64,000 bases of DNA from NCBI RefSeq assembly GCF_018263855.1, contig NZ_CP073318.1:372001-436000 (forward strand), read 5' to 3'. Positions 48,302 to 56,292 of this stretch are shown piece by piece. The notes beneath the pieces are model-generated. The model searched no databases and was not told where the DNA came from. It saw only the letters and a list, made by a program, of their open reading frames with translations. The first letter of the stretch is position 1, and each line of letters begins with the position of its first letter. The position numbers and the translations under genes were made by a program. Source of the stretch: Kutzneria sp. CA-103260 (GTDB taxonomy: Bacteria; Actinomycetota; Actinomycetes; Mycobacteriales; Pseudonocardiaceae).

Positions 48302-50581
48302 GTGTTGGACTCGGCGACACCACGACGGATCCTGATTCTGTCCGCCGACATGGGCGAGGGCCACAACGCCACCGGCCGTGCGCTCCGCGCGGCCGCGGGC
48401 CGGCTGTGGCCCGATGCCTCGACGCACTGGCTGGACACGCTCGACGTGATGGGCCGCGGCGTCGGGCCGGCGTTCCGCCGCATCTACGTCACCAACGTGG
48501 AGCGCACTCCCTGGCTGTACGAGTTCTTCTACAACTCGGTGTGGCGCTACCGCTGGTTCGCCACGGCCTCCAAGCGGTTCGTGGGCGAGTGGGCCGGCCG
48601 GCGGCTGGCCGCGCGGATCGACCAGATCCAGCCCGACCTGATCCTGTCCACGTACCCGCTGGGCACGGCCGGCCTGGACTGGCTGCGCCGGCACCGCGGG
48701 CTGGAGGCCCCGATCGGCGCGTGGGTGTCGGACTTCGCGCCGCACCCGTTCTGGGTGTACCAGGGCATCGACCTCAATCTGGTGATGCACGAGGTCGCCG
48801 TGCCGGTCGCGGCCCGCAGCGCGCCCGGTGCCACGGTGGCGATCTCCGCGCCGACCGCCGACGAGGTCTTCCGCCCCGGTGACCGTGCCGCCGCGCGGGC
48901 CGAGCTGGAGCTGCCCCAGGACACGTTCGTGTCGCTGGTGGCCTGCGGGTCGCTGGGCTTCGGCCGGTCCGAGGACACGGTGCAGGAGCTGCTGGTCGGC
49001 AATCCGGACGGCCTCGTGGTGGTCGTTTGCGGGCGCAACGAGCGGCTGCGGGCCCGGATCCGCGCCGCGATCGGCGACGACCCCCGCGTGCGGATTCTCG
49101 GCTGGACCGACCAGATGTCGACGCTCATGGTGGCCGCGGACGTGGTGGTCACCAATGCCGGCGGGGCGACGTCGCTGGAAGCTCTCGCAGTCGGTCGGCC
49201 GGTGCTCATGCATCGGCCGATCGCCGCTCACGGGCGGGCCAACGCCCAGCTCATGGCCGACGCCGGCATCGCCGTGGTGTGCCGGCGGGACGGCGAGCTG
49301 GCTGAGGCCATGCGGGACCTGCCGCGGCTGGCCCAGATGGAGCAGTTGGCGTTGAAGCAGGCCGACGAGCGGCTGGTGGAGGAGGGCTTGCTGGCCCTGA
49401 ACTCCACCCGGCCCGAGCGGCTCGGGCGGGTGCTGTCGGCCGAGGACTCGCTGTTCGTGCACATCGCGTCGCCTCGGGTGCCGCAGCACGTCGGCACCAT
49501 CATGGAGATGTCCGGCGAGGTCAGCGTGGATGACGTGGCGGGCATGCTGGACGCCATGCACGGCGTGCGCGGTCACGTCGACCCCGGTTCGTGGCTGCGG
49601 CGGCCGCGATGGACGCAGGACGAGGCCGTGGAGGCCAAGGCTCTCGTGTCCGAAGTGGACGGTGTTTCGCTGCGGGAGGCCGTGGATTCCTTCTACGCCA
49701 GGCCGTTGCCGGCCGGAGCGACCGCCGAGGCGCTGATCGTGCACGGCTCGTCGCCGGCGGTGCTGATCAAGCTGCACCACGCCCTCGGCGACGGCGTCGC
49801 CGTGCTGCGCGGGCTGCTGGGCGGAACCTCGGGCAAGGGCAGGGCGTGGGCGAGTCCCGTCGGGCATCAGGTCAGCCACAAGTTGCCCCGGTTGCGGCTC
49901 AAGGGTCTGCTGGCGCTGGCCCGGGCCGGTGCGGTGCCGCGCGGGCCGAAGTTCGGGGCGTCGCGCCGGCTCGGTCTGGTCAAGCTGCCCGGGGCCGAGG
50001 TGCGGGCCACTGCCCGGGGCCTGGGCGTCACGCCGACCGAGCTGCTGTTGGCCATGTTCGCCCTGGCCTACCAAGGGGATCGGCTCCGGGTGATGGTGCC
50101 GTGGTCGCTGCGTGGCACCGACACCCTGCGCGCGGCCGGCAACTGGACCGGGGCTCTGTCCGTCGACCTGCCCGTACAGGAGACGGATCCGTTGCGGTGC
50201 CTGGAACTCGTGCGTGACGCGCTGCGGGCCGGTGTCGAGTCCGGCGCACCCGAGGCGGCGAACTTCGTCGTGCGGCTCATCGGTCTGCTGCCGGCGCCCG
50301 CGCACCGGCTGCTGGCCCGGCTGGTGTACCAGTCGCGGTGGTTCGGCGCCATCGCCTCCGTGATTCCCGGACCGCGATGGCAGGTTTTGTTGGGCGGTGC
50401 GGAGATCGAGGCCGCTTACGCGGTGCTCCCGCTCGCCGAGGGCGTCTCCATCGCCTGGGGCGCTTTGACCTGGGGACCACATGTGACCGTCTGCGTGACC
50501 GGGGGCGGCGCCGTCGACGGCTCGTCGCTGGCCGAGCGGATGGTCGACGCGTTGCGGGAGTTCTCAGGCAGGACACCATGA
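48302..50581 (+). CDS. fusion: MGDG-synthase-type glycosyltransferase plus WS/DGAT-type acyltransferase
   Basis: 759 residues, probably TTG/GTG-region start at 48302. Residues about 1-375 are a GT28/MGDG-synthase fold: ILILSADMGEGHNATGRALR, then VVVTNAGGATSLEALAVGRP as the UDP-sugar site. Residues about 378-759 are a wax ester synthase/DGAT domain: LSAEDSLFVHIASPRVPQHV, the catalytic HHALGDG at 492-498, NWTGALSVDLPVQETDPL and SVIPGPRW. One polypeptide could thus glycosylate a lipid and acylate the product. Cytoplasmic, peripheral to the membrane. ATGA-coupled to the DMT transporter gene. Donor, acceptor and acyl chain are unknown. Confidence 0.85.
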   Translation: MLDSATPRRILILSADMGEGHNATGRALRAAAGRLWPDASTHWLDTLDVMGRGVGPAFRRIYVTNVERTPWLYEFFYNSVWRYRWFATASKRFVGEWAGRRLAARIDQIQPDLILSTYPLGTAGLDWLRRHRGLEAPIGAWVSDFAPHPFWVYQGIDLNLVMHEVAVPVAARSAPGATVAISAPTADEVFRPGDRAAARAELELPQDTFVSLVACGSLGFGRSEDTVQELLVGNPDGLVVVVCGRNERLRARIRAAIGDDPRVRILGWTDQMSTLMVAADVVVTNAGGATSLEALAVGRPVLMHRPIAAHGRANAQLMADAGIAVVCRRDGELAEAMRDLPRLAQMEQLALKQADERLVEEGLLALNSTRPERLGRVLSAEDSLFVHIASPRVPQHVGTIMEMSGEVSVDDVAGMLDAMHGVRGHVDPGSWLRRPRWTQDEAVEAKALVSEVDGVSLREAVDSFYARPLPAGATAEALIVHGSSPAVLIKLHHALGDGVAVLRGLLGGTSGKGRAWASPVGHQVSHKLPRLRLKGLLALARAGAVPRGPKFGASRRLGLVKLPGAEVRATARGLGVTPTELLLAMFALAYQGDRLRVMVPWSLRGTDTLRAAGNWTGALSVDLPVQETDPLRCLELVRDALRAGVESGAPEAANFVVRLIGLLPAPAHRLLARLVYQSRWFGAIASVIPGPRWQVLLGGAEIEAAYAVLPLAEGVSIAWGALTWGPHVTVCVTGGGAVDGSSLAERMVDALREFSGRTP

Positions 50582-51441
50582 ACCTGATCATCGCCGTGCC
50601 AGCTGCCGTCGGAGGTGCTGCCTTCTTCGGTCTCACCAGTGCCCTGCAGCACCGGGCGACCCAGCAGGTGCGGCGGCGGGAAGCCCTGGAGCCGGGGCTG
50701 CTCGTCGACCTCGCTCAACAGCGGGTGTGGCTGCTTTCCTTGGTGGCCAACGCCTTCGGCGTGATCCTCCAGTGGGTGGCCCTCACCACCGGGCCCCTGG
50801 TCCTGGTACAGCCACTGCTCGTCACCGGCTTGCTGTTCGGTGTGCTGTTCTCCGGTTCCTTCGACCGGGTAGTGCTGCTCGGCGCCGGTCTCTGCGTCGC
50901 CGGGCTCGCCGCCTTCCTCCTGGTCGCCCAGCCGTCCGGCGACAGCACGGGAATGACCCTCGGCGCCGTGCTGCCCCTGGCCATCGGCCTGGCCGCCATC
51001 CTGGCCATTTGCCTTGCTGTGGCCGCACATCGCCCCGGCAACACCCGCTCCCTGGCCCTCGCCGTCGCTGCCGGCGTGCTCTACGGCGTCAGCGCCGGGG
51101 TGGCCAAGCTCGCCGCCGAGCAGCTGTCCCAGGGCATCCTCGTGCTGCTCACCCACTGGCCCATCTACGCCGTCGCTGTCTGCGGTCCGATCGGCTTCCT
51201 GTTGAGCCAGAACGCATTCCAGGCCGAACGGGCGCTGGCGCCGGCCCTCGCCGTGATCACCATCCTGGACCCCCTCGTCGGCATCGGCATCGGCATCCTG
51301 TGGCTGGGGGAGGATCTGCGCAGCGGCGTCGGCCCCGTGATCGGCCAGGTCCTCGCCCTGCTCGCCCTGTGCGCCGGCGTCTTCGTCCTCAGCCGCCGCG
51401 CCCCGCAAACCGTGGCCAAGGAAGCGGAATGCCCGCGATGA
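50578..51441 (+). CDS. DMT superfamily (EamA/NIPA-like) membrane transporter
   Basis: 287 residues from ATG 50578, overlapping the previous stop. It has nine to ten membrane helices; the N-terminal LIIAVPAAVGGAAFFGLTSA LQHRATQQV and the later WVALTTGPLVLVQPLLVTGL and GVLYGVSAGVAKLAAEQLSQ match the NIPA/EamA-like DMT group. Coupling to the glycosyltransferase-acyltransferase suggests it exports or flips the product or a precursor. The ligand is unknown. Confidence 0.85.
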   Translation: MNLIIAVPAAVGGAAFFGLTSALQHRATQQVRRREALEPGLLVDLAQQRVWLLSLVANAFGVILQWVALTTGPLVLVQPLLVTGLLFGVLFSGSFDRVVLLGAGLCVAGLAAFLLVAQPSGDSTGMTLGAVLPLAIGLAAILAICLAVAAHRPGNTRSLALAVAAGVLYGVSAGVAKLAAEQLSQGILVLLTHWPIYAVAVCGPIGFLLSQNAFQAERALAPALAVITILDPLVGIGIGILWLGEDLRSGVGPVIGQVLALLALCAGVFVLSRRAPQTVAKEAECPR

Positions 51442-51478
51442 CCAGCACCCGCCGGCTCACCGTCAGCAAGGAGATCCC

Positions 51479-52183
51479 ATGCCTGCCGTGACCGGCATGC
51501 GTGCCCTGGTCACCGGCGCGTCGTCCGGCATCGGCGCCGCCACCGCCGACGTGCTCGCCGCCAAGGGCGCCACCGTGCTGCGCACCAGCCGCACCATCAC
51601 CGGCCCCTCCTCCTTCGCCTGCGACCTCGCCACCGGCGTCGACCCCCTGGTCGCCTGGGCCGGCGACGTCGACTTGCTCGTCCTCAACGCCGGTCTCGGC
51701 CACGCCGGCCCCTTCGCCGACATGCCTCCGGCGCGGATCCCCGAGCTCTTCACCGTCAACGTCGTCTCCCAGCTCCAACTGGCCCGCGCCCTCCTGCCCG
51801 GCATGCTCGCCCGCCGGCGCGGCCACATCGTGCTCGTCTCCTCCATCGCCGGCGCCATGGGCGTTGCCGACGAGGCCGTTTACTCCGCCACCAAGTCCGC
51901 CCTCCGCGCCTTCGCCGACGCCCTGCGCCTGGAGGTCCGCACCGTCGGCGTCACCGTCATCCACCCCGGCGTCATCGACACCCCGTTCTTCGACCGTCGC
52001 GGCACCCCCTACACCCGTCGCCGCCCCCGTCCCATCCCGCCCGTCGATGTCGCCGAGGCCCTCGTCGCCGCCGTCGAACACAACCGGCCCGAGATCTTCG
52101 TCCCCTCCTGGCTCCGCTTCCCCGCCCGCCTCAACGGCGTCCTCCCCGCCCTCGTCCGCACCCTCCAACGCCGCTTCGGGTGA
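51479..52183 (+). CDS. short-chain dehydrogenase/reductase (SDR)
   Basis: 234 residues from ATG 51479, with AAGGAG correctly spaced upstream. Classical SDR: VTGASSGIGAAT cofactor loop, LVLNAG, VLVSSIAGAMG with the catalytic Ser and YSATKSALRAFADAL with the YxxxK pair. The C-terminus (PSWLRFPARLNGVLPALVRT) is basic and amphipathic, typical of SDRs acting on lipids at the membrane. It is 37 bp after the transporter and probably the last gene of this operon. Confidence 0.9.
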   Translation: MPAVTGMRALVTGASSGIGAATADVLAAKGATVLRTSRTITGPSSFACDLATGVDPLVAWAGDVDLLVLNAGLGHAGPFADMPPARIPELFTVNVVSQLQLARALLPGMLARRRGHIVLVSSIAGAMGVADEAVYSATKSALRAFADALRLEVRTVGVTVIHPGVIDTPFFDRRGTPYTRRRPRPIPPVDVAEALVAAVEHNRPEIFVPSWLRFPARLNGVLPALVRTLQRRFG

Positions 52184-52486
52184 TTGCGTTGTTCGGCCGC
52201 TTCTGATCTGGATCTGGTCCGTCTGGCCCTGGAGGTGGAACGGCCCGCACCGCAGTCGTGAGCGGTGCGTTCGAATTCCGTATTGGCAGGGTGTCGCCCG
52301 GGTGGGCGGCACCCTGCTTTTCGTTACCGGATCGACCGGATGAGCGTGGCGTGGCACCGGGTTCGCTATCGGTGACGTGCCCGGCGAAATGGGGTTTTCG
52401 GCTGTTGCGTCCGTGATCGGGGCAAACCCTTGCGGTGATCGGCGGGATAGACTGGTGGGAACCTTGCGCGTAGGGGAGGGGCCCGA
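52184..52486. other. intergenic region with structured sequence and terminator
   Basis: 303 bp. It has a 7-bp hairpin GCACCGC/GCGGTGC at about 52239-52260, a tRNA-T-arm-like TTCGAATTCC, a very strong terminator at 52286-52321 and, further on, a TAGACT -10-like hexamer at 52448-52453 ahead of the AAA+ gene. No protein-coding frame is convincing. Confidence 0.5.
52286..52321 (+). terminator. rho-independent terminator
   Basis: GCAGGGTG-T-CGCCC pairs with GGGCG-G-CACCCTGC around a GGGT loop (52286-52317), followed by TTTT. It is the most canonical terminator in the window. It ends the transcript of the SDR operon or of a short RNA encoded just before it. Confidence 0.85.
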
Positions 52487-53731
52487 GTGGTGGACACGCC
52501 GTTGATCCGGAGTCTGCGTGCGGCGGTGGAGGCGGTGCCCGGGGATGTGACGTTGCGGTTGCACCTGGCTGAGCAGCTGCTGGCGGTGGGGGACGCGGAG
52601 GGGGCGGCGGAGCAGGCGGCGACGGCGTTGCAGCACGATCCGGCGTCGCAGGCGGCCCGGGCAGTGTTGGGGCGGGCGTTGGGAGCGCCGGGGGAGCAGG
52701 TGCGACAGCCTCAGCCGGTGGAGGCCCAACAGGAGTCGGGCGGAGAGCCGGAGGAGCCTGAGGGGAGCCAGCCTGACGAGGCCGAGGCCGAGCCGGAGAA
52801 GGTGGAGCCGGTGCCGGTGTTCGACTGGGCCGCCGCTGAGGAGGATCTGGGGTTCCTGGACGTCGAAGAGGGTCGGATCACGTTGAAGGACGTGGGCGGC
52901 CTGAAGGCGGTGAAGGAGCGGCTGGAGGCGGCGTTTCTGGCGCCGATGCGGAATCCGGAGCTGCGCAAGCTGTACGGGAAGAGCATGCGCGGCGGGCTGA
53001 TGTTGTACGGGCCGCCGGGGTGTGGGAAGACGTTCGTGGCGCGGGCGGTGGCGGGGGAGCTGGGGGCGAAGTTCATCTCGGTCACGTTGTCGGATGTGCT
53101 GAACATGTACATCGGGCAGTCGGAGCGGAATCTGCACGAGATGTTCGAGACGGCCCGGAGGAACGCGCCCTGTGTGCTGTTCCTGGACGAGATCGACGCG
53201 CTGGGGCAGAAGAGGAGCCAGCTGCGCTCCTCGGCGATGCGGGGCACGGTGAACCAGCTGCTGGTGGAGCTGGACGACGTGCGGGACAGCAACGAGGGCG
53301 TCTTCGTGCTGGCGGCGACGAACCACCCGTGGGATGTGGACTCGGCGTTGAAGCGGCCGGGGCGGTTCGACCGGACGTTGCTGGTGTTGCCGCCGGATCT
53401 GGAGGCGAGGCAGGCGATCCTGGCCTACCACCTGAAGGACCGGCCCACGGAGGGGATCGACCTCGGGAAGCTGGCGAAGCGGACGGACGGGTACTCGGGG
53501 GCGGATCTGGCGCACGCGTGTGAGGCGGCGGCGGAGAAGGCGTTGCTGGACTCGGTGCGCAGGGGACAGACCCGCATGATCGGCATGGCGGACCTGGAAG
53601 AGGCGCTGAAGGAGATCAAGCCCTCGACGGTGCCGTGGTTCTCGGCGGCCCGGAACGTGGCGATGTTCGCGAACGAGGGCGGGACGTACGACGAACTGCT
53701 CGCCTACCTGAAGAAGCACCGGCTGGCCTGA
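52487..53731 (+). CDS. AAA+ ATPase with N-terminal TPR-like region (CDC48/FtsH-like module)
   Basis: 414 residues from GTG 52487. Residues about 1-70 look like two TPR units (VTLRLHLAEQLLAVGDAEGA). An acidic linker (about 75-110) leads to one AAA domain with Walker A GPPGCGKT, Walker B CVLFLDEIDALG, sensor-1 AATNHPWDVD and the arginine finger region KRPGRFDRTLLV. The C-terminal TDGYSGADLAHACEAAAEKA is the usual AAA lid. It is likely a hexameric remodeller. The next gene starts immediately after its stop. Confidence 0.9.
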   Translation: MVDTPLIRSLRAAVEAVPGDVTLRLHLAEQLLAVGDAEGAAEQAATALQHDPASQAARAVLGRALGAPGEQVRQPQPVEAQQESGGEPEEPEGSQPDEAEAEPEKVEPVPVFDWAAAEEDLGFLDVEEGRITLKDVGGLKAVKERLEAAFLAPMRNPELRKLYGKSMRGGLMLYGPPGCGKTFVARAVAGELGAKFISVTLSDVLNMYIGQSERNLHEMFETARRNAPCVLFLDEIDALGQKRSQLRSSAMRGTVNQLLVELDDVRDSNEGVFVLAATNHPWDVDSALKRPGRFDRTLLVLPPDLEARQAILAYHLKDRPTEGIDLGKLAKRTDGYSGADLAHACEAAAEKALLDSVRRGQTRMIGMADLEEALKEIKPSTVPWFSAARNVAMFANEGGTYDELLAYLKKHRLA

Positions 53732-54739
53732 ATGGACAGCATCGGCCGGGCCCGCACGCTGATCGACCTGGGCCGACACGAGCAGGCCAGGGTGGAGCTG
53801 GGCAAGGTCCTGGCCGACGACCCGGCCTCGACGGAGGCGTGGTGCCTGCTGGCCCAGTGCGAGCAGAAGGCGGGCGACGTCAACGCGATGCGGTACGCGG
53901 CGGGCCAGGCGCTGGCGTCCAATCCGGACAGTGAGTGGGCGCACCGGCTGCAGTCGCTGGCGCTGCACAAGCTCGGCCGCCATGAGGAAGCGATCGAGGC
54001 GGCCAGGGAAGCGGTGCGGCTGGCCCCGCACCAGTGGCAGCAGTACGTGGTCCTGGTGACGGCGATGATCCCGAGGCTGGACCTGTACCGGGCCGAGGCC
54101 ACGTGGGCGGCGGACCGGTCGGTGGAACTGGCGCCGCAGCATGCGGAAACGCACCTCACGCGCGGGGTTCTGGCCGGGGCGCAAGGGAATCTGGTGGATG
54201 CGGAGCGGAACTACCGGGAGGCTCTACGGCTCGACCCGGAGAACGCGGCGGCCCGCAACAACCTGGCGACGATCCAGTTGCGCGGCAATGACCTGGAGGG
54301 GGCGACCGCGGGCTTCGCGGCGGCGCTGGCCGAGAACCCGCGGCTCCAGGTGGCTCGGGACAACATCGACCTGGTCTGCCGGCGGATCCTGCGCGGCGCG
54401 CGGCTGGCCGCCCAGGCCGTCTTCGTCGGGGCCGCCTTCATCACGCTCAGCTCGGAAGGTGGCCCCGCGCTCCCCGCGGTGGTGGCGGGACTGCTGGTGG
54501 TGTTCTGGGCCGTGATGGTGGCCAGGCTGGTCCGCCGCTTGGCCAAGCCGGTCCGCGCCCACCTGCGCAGCCAGCTCCGTCACGAGCGCCGGCACATCCC
54601 GATCATGCTGGTCACCGCGGTCTACATCGCCGCCGCGCTGGCGGCCGCCTGGATGCCGGTCCAGCTGGTGACCAGCGGCATCCTGGCGACCGTGGTGTAC
54701 ATGGTCAGCGAACGGCTCCGGCGTCCGAAGGCCGCCTGA
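53732..54739 (+). CDS. TPR protein with C-terminal membrane segments
   Basis: 335 residues from ATG 53732, directly after the AAA+ stop. About six TPR units fill residues 1-205 (ARVELGKVLADDPASTEAWC, HRLQSLALHKLGRHEEAIEA, RGVLAGAQGNLVDAERNYRE). Three hydrophobic helices follow near 220-330 (AAQAVFVGAAFITLS, AVVAGLLVVFWAVMVARLV, IPIMLVTAVYIAAALAAAWM). It probably anchors the AAA+ protein at the membrane or presents substrates to it. Confidence 0.85.
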   Translation: MDSIGRARTLIDLGRHEQARVELGKVLADDPASTEAWCLLAQCEQKAGDVNAMRYAAGQALASNPDSEWAHRLQSLALHKLGRHEEAIEAAREAVRLAPHQWQQYVVLVTAMIPRLDLYRAEATWAADRSVELAPQHAETHLTRGVLAGAQGNLVDAERNYREALRLDPENAAARNNLATIQLRGNDLEGATAGFAAALAENPRLQVARDNIDLVCRRILRGARLAAQAVFVGAAFITLSSEGGPALPAVVAGLLVVFWAVMVARLVRRLAKPVRAHLRSQLRHERRHIPIMLVTAVYIAAALAAAWMPVQLVTSGILATVVYMVSERLRRPKAA

Positions 54740-54745
54740 ACGAGG

Positions 54746-55756
54746 TCAGCGGCCGACGGCGGCCCGCAGGGACTGCTTGAGCGAGCCGAGCGTGGCGAGC
54801 ACGGCGGTGGGTTCGTAGCCGCAGTGCGCCATGCAGTTGGCGCAGCGCGGATCCTTGCCGCGGCCGTAGGCGTCCCAGTCGGTTTCGTCGATGAGCTCCC
54901 GGTACGTCTTGGCGTAGCCGTCGGACATCAGGTAGCACGGCTTCTGCCAGCCCAGCAGCGAATAGGACGGGATGCCCCACGCGGTGCAGGAGAAATCGAC
55001 CTTGCCCTCGAGGAAGTCCAGGAACAGCGGGGAGTGGTTGAGGCGCCAGCGCCTGCGCCGGCCGTCGGCGAAGGCCTTGCGGAACAGCTCCCTGGTCTCC
55101 TGCACGCCGAGGAAGTGCTCCTGGTCGGGGGCCTTCTCGTAGGCGTACGCGGGGGAGATCATCATCTCGCTGACCTGGAGGTCGTCGTTGAGGTAGTCGA
55201 GCACCTCGATGACGGTCTGCGGCGTGTCGGTGTTGAAGAACGTGGTGTTGGTGGTGACCCGGAACCCGCGCTTCTTGAGCTCCTTGACCGCCGCCACGGC
55301 CTCCTCGAACACACCCTGTTTGGCCACGGACTCGTCGTGCCGCTCCTGGAGCCCGTCGATGTGCACGGCGAAGGCGAAGTAGCGGGACGGCTTGAAGTCG
55401 AACTTGTCGATCCATTTGCGCAGCAGCACGGCGTTGGTGCACAGGAACACGTACTTCTTGCGCCGGACCAGCTCGTTGACGATCTCGTCGATCTGCGGGT
55501 GCATGAGGGGCTCGCCGCCGGCGATGGAGACCATCGGGGCGCCGCACTCCTCGATGGCGTCGATGGCCCGCTGCACCGGCATGCGCTGGCGCAGCAGATC
55601 GTGCGGCTGCTGGATCTTGCCGCAGCCCGCGCACTTGAGGTTGCAGGCGAACAGGGGTTCCAGCTCCACGATGAGCGGGAACTTCTCGCGCCGGCGCAGC
55701 TTCTGCCCGAGCAGGTAGCCGGCGATTCGCAGGCTCTGGTGCAACGGCATGTTCAC
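54746..55756 (-). CDS. hpnH: adenosyl-hopene transferase (radical SAM)
   Basis: 336 residues from GTG 55756 (GTGA overlap with hpnG). The radical-SAM cluster motif is in ACNLKCAGCGKIQ (CxxxCxxC), followed by VSIAGGEPLMHPQIDEIV, the SAM-binding GGE. A Cys-rich C-terminal region (CTAWGIPSYS, RCANCMAHCGYEPTAVL) matches HpnH. The enzyme joins a 5'-deoxyadenosyl radical to diploptene to make adenosylhopane, the first step of side-chain extension. Last gene of the hopanoid operon. Confidence 0.95.
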   Translation of the reverse strand: MNMPLHQSLRIAGYLLGQKLRRREKFPLIVELEPLFACNLKCAGCGKIQQPHDLLRQRMPVQRAIDAIEECGAPMVSIAGGEPLMHPQIDEIVNELVRRKKYVFLCTNAVLLRKWIDKFDFKPSRYFAFAVHIDGLQERHDESVAKQGVFEEAVAAVKELKKRGFRVTTNTTFFNTDTPQTVIEVLDYLNDDLQVSEMMISPAYAYEKAPDQEHFLGVQETRELFRKAFADGRRRRWRLNHSPLFLDFLEGKVDFSCTAWGIPSYSLLGWQKPCYLMSDGYAKTYRELIDETDWDAYGRGKDPRCANCMAHCGYEPTAVLATLGSLKQSLRAAVGR

Positions 55757-56292
55757 TGGTGGACCTCTTTCGCGTTCGACTCCGCCCAGTGCCGCAGCAC
55801 CGGGCCGATAGCGGCGAGGCGGCGCAGCGCCGCGATGCCGCCGCCGAGGGTCGCCGGACCCAGCAGGGGCCGGGACGGCGTGTCGACGATCGCCCGCACC
55901 ACGGCGTGCGGTCGGTCGCCGGCGAGGGCGAGCAGGCCGGCGGACTCCATGTCCACGGCCAGCGCGCCGGTACGGGCAGCCAGCTCCGCGCGTTCGGCGG
56001 AGCCGACGAGGTGGTCGCTGAACGCGACAGCACCGTGGTGCACGACAAAGCCGTTGCCACGCAACGACAACGCCAGGGAACGGTCGTCGACGACGAGGTC
56101 GCCGGGGTTCAGCCCGTCGACCAGCGCCCCGGCCAGACCGGCCACGACCAGGGCGGCGCCGGCCGGCAGCGCGAGCCGGGACGGGTGGCGAACACCCATC
56201 CCGACCGCGGTGACCGGCACGCCGCGCAGCCCGCGCCGCAGCGCGAACCGCTCGATCCGCAGCGCGGTGGCGACGACCAGGGGATCAGCCAT
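55753..56292 (-). CDS. hpnG: adenosylhopane nucleosidase-type phosphorylase
   Basis: 179 residues from ATG 56292, overlapping the shc stop by 8 bp. It belongs to the PNP/UDP phosphorylase superfamily: GVPVTAVGMGVRHPS, LVVAGLAGALVDGLNPGDLV and ALAVDMESAGLLALAG, with the ribose-binding MES motif. HpnG removes adenine from adenosylhopane to give ribosyl/phosphoribosyl-hopane. Somewhat shorter than average for the family (about 210-240). It sits between shc and hpnH. Confidence 0.9.
   Translation of the reverse strand: MADPLVVATALRIERFALRRGLRGVPVTAVGMGVRHPSRLALPAGAALVVAGLAGALVDGLNPGDLVVDDRSLALSLRGNGFVVHHGAVAFSDHLVGSAERAELAARTGALAVDMESAGLLALAGDRPHAVVRAIVDTPSRPLLGPATLGGGIAALRRLAAIGPVLRHWAESNAKEVHQ

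Noticed and set aside
51438..51491. A 17-codon frame starting at the stop of the DMT transporter gene
   Set aside because: It overlaps the SDR gene's RBS and start, is very short and has no conserved features. A leader peptide cannot be supported from sequence alone.
52195..52290. A possible tRNA (TTCGAATTCC T-arm-like segment, CTGGAGGTGGAAC anticodon-like segment)
   Set aside because: The acceptor stem cannot be closed and the T stem pairs poorly, so it does not fold as a tRNA by eye. Kept only as a structured-region finding.
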